From Breviolum minutum Mf 1.05b.01 (taxonomy: Eukaryota > Sar > Dinophyceae > Suessiales > Symbiodiniaceae): DNA of 64,000 nucleotides. The stretch is taken from positions 2,967 to 66,966 of the forward strand of contig DF241096.1 of assembly GCA_000507305.1 (NCBI GenBank). The letters run 5' to 3'. Position 1 is the stretch's first letter. The number at the start of each line of letters is the position of its first letter. Positions 10,770 to 21,188 of this stretch are shown here, piece by piece. The notes under the pieces are model-generated. The model made no database searches, had not been told where the DNA came from, and saw only the letters and a list, made by a program, of their open reading frames with translations. A program made the position numbers and the translations under genes.

Positions 10770-11996
10770 TCTTTTTTTCTAAACAATTGTGTTGACATGT
10801 GGGTATGGCCCAAATTGAAAAAACACCTCATCAATTGCACAAAAAAAAAACGATTTCCAAATCTGTGATTCCTTCGGCACCAAAGAGTTTGGAGCCATTT
10901 ATAAATTTTGCTCGACAATCCATGGTGACCAAGTTATTTTTAAACGGCCATTTTTGTTTCCGTTTCTCCCACGACTTTTTAGACATAAGCAAAGTGTCTT
11001 GTTTTATGCGATAATCGCAATGGGATGGCTGGCTTGACTGACTGGCACCTGGGCTGCCTTTCCTTCCAGGTTTTGAGCAGAAATTTCAGTCAAGACTTTC
11101 AATTTGCTAAAACTTTTAGATGTGTTGAAACTTGCCATTAGCTTTCGCGCAACATTATTCCTTATCCTCTGTCACTTCTCTTATTTGCTTTTTCTTTTCC
11201 GGTCAAAACATCTCAAAATCATCCGTGCTTTGGCAAGGATGGGGGGCCACAGGCGTTGGAGACTCAGATCTTGCCAACGTAAACGTTGGATTTCAATGCA
11301 CCTTCTTGTCAGATTTTTCTCATTTATTGATCCAAGCCTTATCCAAGAGTAGACCAATCGCCTGCTGAAAATCGAGCATTGTACTAGATTTTTTGTTGAG
11401 TGCCGAAATTTGATATTATTGGTCGCCTTCGTTTCCTTCCCCCAATGCTGAGTCCTATGTCCGTGGCAAAAGTGGCAAGATACTTGGCGAGCATTCGAGT
11501 GTTCGTGGAGGGCGGTGAGGGGATAGTTGTGCAGTGGTGTGGGGATTGAAGCTACTCGTATATCAATCTAAAACAAAGCTCTATAAGAACAAAGCGTAGT
11601 AAAACATATTTGGCTGGCTCAGCATGGCTGGCCTAAGACCGAACTCTCCCTTTCAAGTAGTTCAGGATTAGGGAATCCTCCCGCAATAACCTCAGATTTC
11701 ACCTTGGGGAATCTTATTACTCACCACAACTTTCTGAGACATATAGTAAATCAAGACATTTGCCGGATTTCCTTTTTGATTTTTCCTGAAATGATCAGGA
11801 ACTGGGGCGCAGGTGACTCATGACCAGCCGGGAGGAAACTCAAGGAGCAATGACGAGCCAAAATCAGAAGGCATGGAAGATTCACGGGTTTTTGTGTACC
11901 CTGTAAGCCAACAGAGCAATTGGAAATTCCCCGGTTCAATCTGACATACATCTACCACATGGTGGATTTTGGATTTTCATGGCTTAGTTTTATCAG
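10770..11996. other. Mostly non-coding, one doubtful open stretch
   Basis: At 11,130-11,370 two overlapping + frames are open (one with SSVLWQGWGATGVGDSDLAN), but no clean acceptor defines an exon. Otherwise nothing recognised. Confidence 0.3.
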
Positions 11997-12159
11997 CAGA
12001 TACTATAGTGATGCTTTGCACAGATGTGGAGCGACTTGGAGGGATGTGGATACTTTTCCAATTTGGGAAGCTATTTGGAAGTCCACCAATCCCGAAACTC
12101 ACTGGGTAGCTTATGGCACCCTTCAAAGTTCGGATCCTCATTCCCATAGACTTTCCTAA
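11997..12159 (+). CDS. Possible exon, frame uncertain
   Basis: After TTAGTTTTATCAG all three + frames are open for over 100 bp. The longest reads RYYSDALHRCGATWRDVDTF then PIWEAIWKSTNPETHWVAYG and ends at TAA 12,157-12,159. Trp-rich composition would suit a beta-propeller, but this is weak. Confidence 0.3.
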
Positions 12160-12531
12160 CATTCCATGTGGGTGATGGGCCATGGGAAGTACAATTGTAG
12201 CTGTGTCTCAAAACTACGGGCTTCCCCAAATTCGCAGGGAAAGGATTCATTTTGAGGTAGGAACCCTCGTTTTTTTAGGGGCAAACTGAACTTAATATCC
12301 TTAGTTCTGAGACATACCCGTAACAATTCCATATGAAACGTCAAAAATGGGGAAATTCACGGCAAATCCTTAAGGAAATACTTGGCCTTCTTTGGTGGTC
12401 GACATTTGGGAGCTGGAAGTGTATCTTGGAACCACCAGCCATGGAGAGCCTGTGCAGTGGGCAGTGACATTTTTTCGAATTGAATAGCCGAAGTGGCAGA
12501 AGATACACTATGTACTGTATGCTTCTGGAGC

Positions 12532-12567
12532 ATTTTGTGTTGCTAGCTCATTTTGTGTTGCTAGCTC
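12532..12567. repeat. Perfect short tandem duplication
   Basis: CATTTTGTGTTGCTAGCT is present twice in direct tandem. A second tandem pair (ACATCTSAGGGTATGAGCSGTTT, 23 bp) lies at about 12,810-12,855. Both look like recent slippage or repair products in non-coding DNA. Confidence 0.9.
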
Positions 12568-13024
12568 TTGATCATTTCTGACCAGAAACTGGCTGTTGAG
12601 ACGTGTCAGCAATGTTTAGTGACACCATTTGTTGAACAAATGCACAGAGTCAGCACAAAATTCCCATATAAGTGAGATAGTGAGGGCGGAACAAGAGCAT
12701 GTCAGTCTGAGACCACTACAAGAACTTGTCCCTTTCTCAAAGATACCCTTTAGTTGGATGGTTGGTCATGCTTGCCCCACTGCTCGTAAGTGGTAGTAAA
12801 TCCTTTTTACATCTGAGGGTATGAGCGGTTTACATCTCAGGGTATGAGCCGTTTTCACTGTATGCATGGTTTTGCAAAAACCCAATTCCGCGATGAGCCA
12901 GTTGGAAGCAGTCCCGGCATAATTGGGCTATTTACAATTTTCAGAACTATTCTTGTAGAGTCCCAAAGTTTACAAAATGAAACTTGTGGATTTTGTTGGG
13001 ATCTTTGAGGGGATTTCAGCTGAG

Positions 13025-13518
13025 GCAGAACACGCAGATCACAGTGTGTCTTGACTGGGGATTATATATTGGAGGGTCAATGGGAAGATGAGAAAATTTC
13101 ACAAATGGCTTTGGGAGCAGCAAACCATCGATTTCCTGACACGAATTTGCCGCATTTGTTTGACAAGTTTCAGTGAAAAGTGGATTTGGAATGAAGGCAT
13201 CGCCCTAGATTTATTTCACGTTGACTCTATGCCCAGACTTCATTTGTTTCGCTGATTTGTCAATCCTCGCTTAGATGCCCTGAAAAATCGCTGGCATTTG
13301 ACAAGCTTCATAGGTTGCAACACTGTATTCATCAGACCTCACTCAAGAGATTACCAAAAATCCTCCGATCAACCGACATTTCAGGCTTTTACATGACATC
13401 TGAGTATGATCAAGATGATTCACAGAGATCTTCTGTCATCCAGGCCTATGTTTACTACAACGATCTGTGGCTCTATGACTTTGTCTTGGTGGGGAGTCCT
13501 CAGCCATGGTTGTGGTAG
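13025..13518 (+). CDS. Kelch-type beta-propeller protein, two joined exons
   Basis: Exon 13,025-13,172 reads DYILEGQWEDEKISQMALGA and ends TTTCA|GTGAAA. Exon 13,275-13,518 follows TTGTCAATCCTCGCTTAG, joins in phase (CA+A) and reads CPEKSLAFDKLHRLQHCIHQ, later SVIQAYVYYNDLWLYDF. YYNDLWLYD is the Kelch blade signature (L-x-D-x-W-x-Y/F-D). The 3' edge is uncertain: donors at 13,496 and 13,515 are possible and TAG lies at 13,516-13,518. A competing frame in the first exon (KWLWEQQTIDFL) is open but does not join. Kelch repeats form protein-binding propellers; the biological role here is unknown. Confidence 0.6.
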
Positions 13519-13552
13519 GGGAATGCTCATCACCCTGTAGGAAATACGGCCT

Positions 13553-13647
13553 TACTCCCTGGAAGTTAGTTTGCCATACCTAAAGGAAAGTATACAGTCT
13601 TCCAACTGGTATTTTTAAAGGGGCATGTTAATATTCGGGAGTGTGTG
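13553..13647. mobile_element. Family C-like element, degraded copy
   Basis: TACTCCCTGGAAGTTAGTTTG at the left and GGGGCATGTTAATATTCGGGAGTGTG at the right keep the C-type ends; the middle has diverged. It sits directly after the Kelch exon. Confidence 0.65.
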
Positions 13648-13719
13648 TATATGATTTGACATCATTAAGATTTCATCCATATAAATCCTAGGAAAGGTGT
13701 AGGTCAACCTCCAGTTGTT

Positions 13720-13778
13720 TACCCTCCCTGAAACTAACAGTTCGCCCTCCAAGAATGGTGGCTGGAATACGATCGTTT
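13720..13778. mobile_element. Family D element, 5' half only
   Basis: TACCCTCCCTGAAACTAACAG and GAATGGTGGCTGGAA match the left half of family D. No right end follows, so this is a truncated copy. Confidence 0.7.
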
Positions 13779-14578
13779 CGACCTCAGGATCGCTGGGTTG
13801 AAGCGCCAACCATTGGAGACAGGCGAGTACGAAGATGGATGCAGGAAAACATGAGGGAACAATATGTAGAAATAATGCGTTGAATGAGAAAGAAAGGAAC
13901 ATATGTTTTCTTCTAATATCTGATGATATGTATTTACTGTGATGTATGTTTTGGTAATCTTAGTTTTTTGATAGATTCATGTACTGTATAAAGGATACAT
14001 ACCAATCTATATACATAGAGAATGCAGGCTCTTGAAACTATGCATATAGAGATATCAAGTGCGAATCAGAAATTATTGACGTCATACAACATCCGAACAA
14101 TCCCCATGAAAGACGCTAAATCATCTACACTTGAAATCTGGTACCTTCATCCATGTCACATATATCACCAGTGTCATGTCAACTTGTCCCCATTTGTCAG
14201 ACACCTATGCTCTTGAGACCTGTCTCCACCAAACTCCTGTATTGTGAGACCTCCGGCTCGAGATCATCATGGTGCAGCTACCTTGGAAGATGAACTCTAT
14301 GTTTGGTGGCTCAAATACGGTTGATGATGTGTAGTTAGACCAACCCCTCTGAGTAGAAGGCCGTGGTGGTTTTTCAAGCACTTTGGCAGTCTTTGGGAAT
14401 CAAAATAGCCTTGTTAGGTGCGTTTGTGATGAATATCAGGGCAGTGATGCTACGTAACATCCGGTGGATGGGGTGGGGGGTGGGGACTTACCCAACTTCA
14501 TTTACAAAAGACATGAAACGAACCGGGGATGATGTCTATTTTACAGTTTTTTGCCACGGTCTTCTTGAATTCAAACAG

Positions 14579-14618
14579 CTTTGCATATTACACTGTAGCC
14601 GATGTTGATGATGAATGA
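14579..14618 (+). CDS. Possible short terminal exon
   Basis: After CTTCTTGAATTCAAACAG the frame reads FAYYTVADVDDE before TGA. Short, but the sequence is typical of a C-terminus. It would fall inside the Kelch gene, so it may instead be an internal exon or a chance frame. Confidence 0.25.
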
Positions 14619-14889
14619 AGCCTGGGGAGTCTTGTGTTGGCAGCGTCTTTGCCTCAAGAGTTCCCTGATACAAATGGTCACTTTGGTTTGGCAAACCATA
14701 ATATAACCATCCATATTTGGTGACCCTTTGGTTGGCTAGGCTAATTTCAAAATATTCCCAAACTGCATACCCCCATCATCTTTGCAAATTCATATAGCCA
14801 TAGTTATATAGCCATAAATCTGTCCAAAATCTTCAAACCTCCTTGGAATCACTGGTTTTTCCTCCACCATTTTCTTACCGCTTCAACAG

Positions 14890-15002
14890 AACACCGTTTC
14901 GGGCAGATCTATGGCGGTCGACGTTCCGAGAAGCGGGAGGAGAACTCCGTGTTGGCAGATGTGTGGAGTTGGGGAGACCCGAGAGTTGGATTCCAAGAGT
15001 GA
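14890..15002 (+). CDS. Kelch repeat exon
   Basis: Acceptor TTTTCTTACCGCTTCAACAG. With a preceding single G the frame reads EHRFGQIYGGRRSEKREENS then VLADVWSWGDPRVGFQE. R-x-G-Q-x-x-Y-G-G followed by L-x-D-V-W-x-W is a complete Kelch blade pattern. A donor CAAGA|GTGAAG at 14,998 leaves two bases and fits the exon at 15,548. Two other frames are open over the same bases but lack the motif. Confidence 0.6.
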
Positions 15003-15039
15003 AGGATACCTTCCTCAGGTGGAATGAGAGAGAGATTGT

Positions 15040-15150
15040 CTAGGTGGTGGCGGTTTCAAACATTTTTTGTATTTTCACCCCGAAAACTGGGGAAGATGAA
15101 GCCATTTTGACGTGCATATTTTTCAGATGGGTTGAAACCACCACCTAGTT
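15040..15150. mobile_element. Family F inverted-repeat element
   Basis: CTAGGTGGTGGCGGTTTCAAAC at the left is matched by GTTGAAACCACCACCTAG at the right. Internal TTTTCACCCCGAAAACTGGGG is a second small inverted repeat, and a similar core recurs at about 30,865-30,890. The GTTGAAACCACCTAG end recurs near 35.8 kb. Confidence 0.8.
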
Positions 15151-15547
15151 GTTGTGTATGTAATATATTTGTATGCATAGATAGAATATGATACAACCAA
15201 GTGTGAAACTACAAGGTTTCCTTTAAATCTTCCTTAAGACAATCTCTGGAATCCTTGTTTCTGGTGAAACGCGCGAAACCAGTGAACTACTCATCTCGTT
15301 CCCAAGCTACTGACCAGGTTTACTTCATGATATTTGGTTTACTCGTGGATAATAAGTTGGACATATGTTGCAAGTATGTATAGCTTGTTATGAGCTGATA
15401 TCATTTGCTTTATTCACAACATACCCAGGTTCCACATAGGTATGTATTTATGTATGTACATCGTGACATTTGCATATACTACACATCCTATTATTTTCGG
15501 ATATGAAGACAAAAAACTGAGCTTGTGATTTTGGGTACGATTCCCAG

Positions 15548-15645
15548 GTTTTTCCGAGTGACGCAGAATTTGACCCAAGCAAAGGGTTTTCCAGGATTGC
15601 TGACAGAAAAGGTCAATAACAGAATTGACCCAGATTTTATGATTG
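15548..15645 (+). CDS. Internal exon of the Kelch-gene chain, unknown domain
   Basis: Acceptor GGGTACGATTCCCAG; frame FFRVTQNLTQAKGFPGLLTE then KVNNRIDPDFMIG; donor ATTG|GTAAGA at 15,646. It joins in phase both to 14,998 and to an exon at 15,923-15,957 (YNLITMRWTLH). Reading through the donor would give a stop at 15,678. The minus-strand 101-codon frame here is a shadow. Confidence 0.5.
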
Positions 15646-15922
15646 GTAAGATCTTAAAGTGCCCAGGCATCGAAGACTGATGAAGCAGCCATCTCTGATA
15701 TTGAATTGACCGCAGAAGAATCCATAAAGCAGTCTCCTTCAGAACTTCCTTTTCACGCTTCAATATCAATATATTCATTGTAACTGATATTAACAAATAT
15801 CAATGGGTTTTAAACCTACAACTGATGTACAACCCAGGTGAATAAGTGACTTAAGAAGTGGGATCATCACTCATGTTGTTCAAGGATCTATGCGGTCATC
15901 ACTTCCCTTGATGAACACCCAG

Positions 15923-15957
15923 GTTACAACTTAATCACCATGCGCTGGACGCTGCAT
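15923..15957 (+). CDS. Possible short internal exon
   Basis: It starts after GATGAACACCCAG and with the G from 15,645 reads GYNLITMRWTLH, ending CAT|GTGCCG. A second frame (LNHHALDAACAGGALAG) is also open through it. Phase agreement with both neighbours is the only support. Confidence 0.3.
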
Positions 15958-16024
15958 GTGCCGGTGGCGCCTTGGCTGGCATGAATTTTCCCCCAATACC
16001 TCCGACCTTTTTCATTTTCGGATC

Positions 16025-16125
16025 TACCCTCCCTGAAACTAAGATAATATAGCACCTGAAAATGGATAGTTTCCTTTTGGTATAAGCCGATTTTCAGGGG
16101 CGATTGGTTAGTTTTAGGGAGTGTA
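16025..16125. mobile_element. Family D inverted-repeat element
   Basis: TACCCTCCCTGAAACTAAGAT at the left and GGTTAGTTTTAGGGAGTGTA at the right, with CACCTGAAAATGG and CCGATTTTCAGGGG inside. About 101 bp. Confidence 0.85.
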
Positions 16126-16758
16126 ATTATCACCGGGTGATGTTTGATGATTGTTTGAACTCCGATTTTTCCAAAAATCCTAGGAAAACATCCAATGACA
16201 ATCCATAAATTGAACTCCTTCCGGTGAGATTCCTCTTTGCCCGTCAAGCATCCGGTCTAAATGAGTGAAACTATGCCCTGTGTCAAGAATCCCCGAAGAA
16301 ACCCTGTAGATATACAAACACACAAAACAAAAAATACACACCTTCTTAGCTTCCACATATTCCTCACAAATTGAGGGATGGTCCATTGAACATGTATAGG
16401 GATCCACCATGATTTACGTGGATTTCCAGTGAATAAAAAGCCGCCCCAGGGGTTTCTCGCTAACGTCGCTCAGGGTCGAGCCCCAATGGCTCGCTTTATG
16501 CCTGGGGTGTTGGGAAGCTTGGGATGGGTGTGTGAGGTCGATTCAGCAGCGGGTGGGTTGTACCGTAAATGAAAAGTAGATGGCTAACAGGTGTCTACAT
16601 CTTGGTTTATTTTCGGACCCTTTTACTTGATTACCTTTTGGTGTGCCATCTATTTTGACCTTAAGGTATTTTAGAGATATTTACACCGCCTATGTTTTTT
16701 TAGTGGTTAGTTGACATCGGTTCACATTTTGATGAATTGGTAGAAGTTGCAGCAGCAG
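16126..16758. other. Intron-like stretch, one GC-rich patch
   Basis: At 16,440-16,510 a GC-rich patch has GCCCCAGG...CCTGGGG pairing but does not fold as a tRNA. At about 16,575-16,655 a weak inverted repeat (AAGTAGATGGC / GCCATCTATTTT) may be an old element. No exon supported. Confidence 0.35.
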
Positions 16759-16890
16759 ATATCACACAATTCTATGCTTGATTGGTGTCTTTGGGGCGGC
16801 ATTTGGGAGATTCTGGATAGGTTTTGTCAAGGAGTCGAGCGTGTTGAGTCATTTAATCTTCACGACATCGCAAAGTCATTGCTTAGCTGA
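16759..16890 (+). CDS. Internal exon of the Kelch-gene chain
   Basis: After GAAGTTGCAGCAGCAG the frame reads ISHNSMLDWCLWGGIWEILD then RFCQGVERVESFNLHDIAKS before TGA 16,888-16,890. The overlapping 101-codon ATG frame is less protein-like. No obvious GT donor precedes the stop, so either the exon uses a GC/GA donor (known in dinoflagellates) or it ends a transcript form. Confidence 0.4.
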   Translation: MSHNSMLDWCLWGGIWEILDRFCQGVERVESFNLHDIAKSLLS

Positions 16891-18076
16891 GATTTGCCCA
16901 AACCCAGCAACAATAACCTGCCTTCATTCTCCACTGTTGCAGGATAGCGGGGAACCACATAGATTTTCTAAGCTTCCCTTTCCAGAAAGACTTGATCCAT
17001 TCATCTTCACTTTTTCCATCACTTTTGCACTAGCATCTTGGGAAGCGTTCCCATTCACTGGCATTGTGTCGGATAGGACCTAACTTCACAGTGCTTCCTA
17101 GTGGGAGACTGGCAGGGCCGCCATTTTAGACAAGATGTGGAAGCCAATTGGTTTTAGGATATTTTAGGAAGATTTTGACACAACTAGACATTTTGCAATT
17201 GTGTAAACAGCACATTTGAGGAAAGTCTCTCAACATTTGAGTTCGGGTGAATGTGAAATACATCACAACCTCAACTCCAATCTCACTGCAGTGGTAAAAT
17301 ATGAAGCTGGTAGGCTGACGCGGCTTCCAACATAATTTGCTGTTCCTAAATACCTCTCTCAAGGTGGAAGAGTGCACCAAAACAAAAATTGTACCTCAAA
17401 AACTTTACAGTTTCAGATGTTGGAAGCAACAACAGAAGACATCGTTTTTATCTCCTGTTTTTTAAGAAACCGAAACAAAAACAAACATATATATGTATAT
17501 ATTATATTTAAGTCAATATTGAGATACAAGTGCTGCCACTCACCCTCCCGCGCAAAGATGTTTCGAGCTAAACAGCTTCAAACCTGAGGTCTGACATCAT
17601 CTATGAAGACAAACCTCACTTGGCCATTTTTGCAGGTAGGAAGATGCCACGGTTTTGGGACGTTGAGTGGTATATAAAGCACCAGGTATGGGATGTGAAG
17701 TTGTGGAGCGTGTTATTGTGGTGGAGTGACTTAATTGATTGATTTGATTTTCCTGGGTTGAGGAGGATGTTTGAATGTGATTTTGGGGATATTTGCTATT
17801 TAGGGGATATGAACTGACTGTAGGGAAGCTATACATCCACTGAAAAGTTTTTGATTTTTGGTAGAAATCCAAATTTCTTTGAGAGTCCCTAATTTCGAGA
17901 CTCGGCTCTTTGTATCCCTCGCATAAGGTTGATAGAACAGTCCGCCATCAAGTCCAACAATCGTCTTTGAAAAGGTTTCAAGATTTTGTCATGTCGTGTT
18001 GTTAAGGAGCAAGCAAACACATACAACATACATGCACATTGGATGTTGGTCATCTTTTCATGTTTGCATTTATAGT

Positions 18077-18227
18077 CCATGGATTTTTTTCGAATTGGCC
18101 CTCTTCGTCGTTGTTATGGGCAACCTTCGTTTGAAACAGGCGAGACATTGCCGGGATCCACCAAGAGAACCACCTTGAACGACCTTTGGGTTTTCAATCC
18201 CCATACTGCTGGGGGTCCAAGTTATTT
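18077..18227 (+). CDS. Kelch repeat exon
   Basis: The frame from after TTTATAG reads SMDFFRIGPLRRCYGQPSFE, then TLNDLWVFNPHTAGGPSY, and ends at a consensus donor TT|GTAAGG. TLNDLWVFNP is the most canonical Kelch motif in the window. The two bases left over join the exon at 18,570 (TT+T). The ATG frame at 17,996-18,178 is a shadow. Confidence 0.6.
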
Positions 18228-18405
18228 GTAAGGAGGGAGGCATGGAAGTTGGAGGTGGTTGGAAGATGGGGATGTGGTTGGGAATGGATGTGTTTCACGA
18301 AAAAACTTGATTCAAAGATATTCAAAGTTGGAGGGAAAATGCATTTCAAGCCATTTTTCTTGGACCTGGGAAGGACTTTCTTGAATGGACATTGGATCAG
18401 AAGGG

Positions 18406-18518
18406 TACTCTCTGGTAAACTAACATAACTGGCTGGAAGATCACCACTTTCAATAGCAAATAAATCTTCGATCCGGGTCCATTTTCCCGCCAGCTATGTT
18501 AATTTACCAGGGTGTACT
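18406..18518. mobile_element. Family B inverted-repeat element, copy 2
   Basis: TACTCTCTGGTAAACTAACATAAC at the left pairs with GCTATGTTAATTTACCAGGGTGTA at the right. Internal GGCTGGAAGATCACCACTTTCAATAG is close to copy 1 at 2.1 kb. It lies wholly inside the putative intron 18,228-18,569. Confidence 0.9.
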
Positions 18519-18569
18519 CGGAGGATCATCCCAGTTAGTAAGTGGTTCATAACCATGCCTAATAATAAG

Positions 18570-18793
18570 TCCCCCAAGTAGGGTTGTTGCCCTTCCAAAC
18601 GGGCCTTTTCATGGCCTTCCAAGTGGCCGAACTCCATGGCTTATAAATGGGGGTGATCCTAACCAAGTTGCTAACTGCGATGATCCTCCAAGTACCGTTA
18701 TGAGGCCAAGTGGTCGGAGCTCTTTTCCTCCACCTGTCAAGAAGATCCCGAGAAGATCCTCACTGTTACTGAGGCACAGCTTTTTTTTGGAAG
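18570..18793 (+). CDS. Exon continuing the Kelch gene
   Basis: Open for about 90 codons without an ATG. It reads VALPNGPFHGLPSGRTPWLI, then NGGDPNQVANCDDPPST, a Pro/Ser/Arg-rich linker and SSLLLRHSFFLE, ending GGAAG|GTAAAC. LPxGR-x-x-W-L-I-N-G-G resembles the P-x-x-R...GG part of a Kelch blade. It joins in phase to 18,227 and to 19,018. Confidence 0.5.
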
Positions 18794-19017
18794 GTAAACG
18801 ACTTGAAGGAAACAAAGGTGAAGGTGATATGTATTGATAAGAGTTGAAGAGTAAAAAAGATAGGAATGATTTTGTTGGTTTTAGTTAGTTGGTTCTTGTT
18901 TCTATGTTGTTATGTGGGGTGCATCAGATGTTATGTGTGTGGGATTACCATAGTGCATAAATATATGCGTTTTAGGTGGAACTGTTTTTTTGGTAAAGCA
19001 AAGAAAACAAGCTGCAG

Positions 19018-19100
19018 ATTCTATGGGGTGCCAAAACAACCCAAGGGGGCACATTTCAAGATGGCCATCTGTTCAAGATGGTCTCACAGAAAGCAGTTGA
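19018..19100 (+). CDS. Exon after the Kelch linker
   Basis: After CAAGCTGCAG and with the G from 18,793 the frame reads DSMGCQNNPRGHISRWPSVQ then DGLTESS before TGA. A second frame (YGVPKQPKGAHFKMAICSRW) is open too. Phase matching favours the first. Confidence 0.4.
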
Positions 19101-19330
19101 ACTCTTAGAGGTCCCATATAGGGGATACATACCCGCTTTGCGTGAAGAGTTGTTCATCCAAGGATTAACAGTGACACCCTTGTGTGCCCTGTCAAAACTG
19201 ATGCTTTAATATGAGGGAACATAGAGGAGTCCTCACAACCTGACTGTACATGACTTGCAGTTCACCCAGCTACATGATCTTCTGAGTCGATTTTAAACCA
19301 TGGCGGTTCAAAAGTTAAACCTTCATGCAG

Positions 19331-19574
19331 GAGCTTCAGTGAGCAATTCCAATCCAATTGGCAAACCAATGACAACCCGATTTATGTGGGCTGGGTGGTG
19401 CTTGATGAGCAAAAGGGGGCAAGGATGATCATCTTCCGCCACCTGAATGATGAGCTTAAATTGGAAAGCGAGGAGTCTGTCATTTTCCAGTTGTTGGTTC
19501 CTGTTCGAAATGAAGCTCTAATAGCCGATTATTTGCCAATAGGCAAAATCACGAACCATCTACTAGCGAATTAA
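19331..19574 (+). CDS. 81-codon exon, unknown
   Basis: Acceptor AAACCTTCATGCAG. The frame reads SFSEQFQSNWQTNDNPIYVG, WVVLDEQKGARMIIFRHLND and later VRNEALIADYLPIGKITNHL before TAA. It is one of the longest convincing exons. It could be the last exon of the Kelch gene or belong to the next one. No family recognised. Confidence 0.55.
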
Positions 19575-19716
19575 TGCCTTAAAGATGGTTTCAAGACTTA
19601 AGAACAGCTTCATTTTGGAAGATTTACAGTCAGTTCCAGCTGGCTATGACTTCTATCATTTTCTATCCACGTTTTCTTATTGTAAACACTTCATCAGCAT
19701 TCGTTGGAATCATTGT

Positions 19717-19901
19717 TCCAGTGAACATGACAACCACGCGACTATCGCGAGAGGCAGGCCTGGTGGAGGATCAACGTTTGCAGGGGTACCCAAAGGTATC
19801 TACGGCAGAGTCAGCCATTTTGGAGGGCTCTCAAGGTTCTTGGCTGGCGGCACAAAAAAAGGTCAACATCGCGAGAAAAGGACCTGAAACGTTGGTTTAA
19901 A
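19717..19901 (+). CDS. Exon, unknown, with short hydrophobic start
   Basis: After TTTTCTTATTGTAAACACTTCATCAG and with a preceding G the frame reads AFVGIIVPVNMTTTRLSREA, then GLVEDQRLQGYPKVSTAESA, to TAA. A donor at CTCAAG|GTTC could shorten it. A Gly/Arg-rich alternative frame (ARGRPGGGSTF) is also open. Start approximate. Confidence 0.4.
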
Positions 19902-20011
19902 GTTAAAACATTCTTTTGACCTTCATTTAGATGCTCAACATTGGGCTTCAAAGTGGATGCTAGGAAGACTAAAGCTTCTATTCACAAATCTGTCGTTACA
20001 ACTTAAGAACT

Positions 20012-20209
20012 TTGTTGGTGTGTTGTGTGATGGGTTTGAATTCTGAGAATCCGCCAGCCCACCCAACGGCCTTCCGCCCAAAAGTCATCCAAGAAATATG
20101 GCCAAACGGTAGGAAAAAAACCGAAGTGATAAAAAATCCCCCAAAAACGCAGGGTAGGCCCCGGCGGGATCACTACACACCAAAACGGAGATTTTTTTCC
20201 ACCCTATGA
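20012..20209 (+). CDS. Possible exon, basic and Pro-rich
   Basis: Open frame with NPPAHPTAFRPKVIQEIWPN and then KNPPKTQGRPRRDHYTPKRR before TGA. Composition is protein-like and basic, but exon edges are unclear. Confidence 0.3.
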   Translation: MLVCCVMGLNSENPPAHPTAFRPKVIQEIWPNGRKKTEVIKNPPKTQGRPRRDHYTPKRRFFSTL

Positions 20210-20273
20210 TCACTTCTTCCAAAAGGGTGGTGTGGAAATCCATGATTTTTCAAACTCTGGGCCTCTGCCTCAG

Positions 20274-20399
20274 GGATCTTCTGTGTTTGGTTGGTGGCTT
20301 CGGGTCAGTGTCCGGAAGCGAAATGGCCCCGGGAATGGAGGGGCGAAATGGGTGGATGATGGGTTCCTGGAATGGTTCGTAAATGAGTATTGCAAGTGA
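20274..20399 (+). CDS. Exon, frame ambiguous
   Basis: Strong acceptor GGGCCTCTGCCTCAG. The most protein-like frame reads GSSVFGWWLRVSVRKRNGPG then GGAKWVDDGFLEWFVNEYCK and ends TGCAA|GTGACT. The other two frames are open for most of it (one with LLCLVGGFGSVSGSE). Unknown. Confidence 0.35.
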   Translation, partial: GSSVFGWWLRVSVRKRNGPGNGGAKWVDDGFLEWFVNEYCK

Positions 20400-20578
20400 C
20401 TGGGGTGTAAGGCCTGTTGGTAGGAAACAAATCAAATCATATTTATATTATCCTTATTCACCCATGTCTACATATGATATGTATATTTTTATATACACGT
20501 ATATATATACATATATTTACAGACTATTGTAGGTTGGTTGTTACCTCAATAGCTGAGAGCTAATGGCAAAGCAATCAG

Positions 20579-20716
20579 GTTTCATCTGTGTATGGAAGTG
20601 GCATACGCCCCCACTGTACATTGGCAAAAGCTGCGAGGCAATGGGCATATCACCTACAGTATTGGTCCAATGACCAACATGACAACGAACCAATGCCTTC
20701 CGATCAACAAACATGA
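20579..20716 (+). CDS. Exon, unknown
   Basis: After AAAGCAATCAG the frame reads VSSVYGSGIRPHCTLAKAAR then QWAYHLQYWSNDQHDNEPMP before TGA. The longer ATG frame over it (98 codons) is less convincing. Unknown family. Confidence 0.4.
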   Translation, partial: VSSVYGSGIRPHCTLAKAARQWAYHLQYWSNDQHDNEPMPSDQQT

Positions 20717-21188
20717 TCTCAGGGATGTCAATTCAGATCAAACACTTCACCACTATTTTATCAGCGGCACTAGCCACCTTGTGATCCTCTTGAAAGTTGG
20801 CTCATGTGACGTTGGCCAAAGCAGAAATAGATACTGTATAGAAACTCTATACACAGACGCACATGGTCTTGCAATCTTGCATACTTGAGTTCATCACGGC
20901 ATTCCACCAACTTGTACAGGAAACACGTGTTTTCGCAGACCACCTGTTGCCTATTTTCCGCTGAACATTGTTGTTGAACATTGAATTTTTGAGAGTCATC
21001 CGAAAAACAGATGCCATGGAGCCATGCATTTACAATCATCCCGAAAGTTACCATAGCAGCTGGTGATTTCAATGGAGCCAGAAAAAGACCCTTGTGTTGG
21101 TTGATGTATGTGGTGAAATTATAGTCCCTCCATTATGGCATGGCGTTAACAACCATGGATCCTGGGATGTCTTATCTTTATTCTGCAG

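Noticed and set aside
16440-16510. tRNA-like GC-rich patch
   Set aside because: Only one stem pairs; no acceptor stem, anticodon arm or T-loop consensus.
15548-16890. Family B DNA polymerase (exonuclease II motif)
   Set aside because: RIDPDFMIGYN resembles the DPD-x-x-x-G-[HY]-N motif of polymerases alpha and delta and the later VESFNLHDIAKSL loosely fits, but no DFNSLYPS, KxxxNSxYG or YGDTDS motif was found anywhere, and the exons sit between Kelch exons in phase with them.
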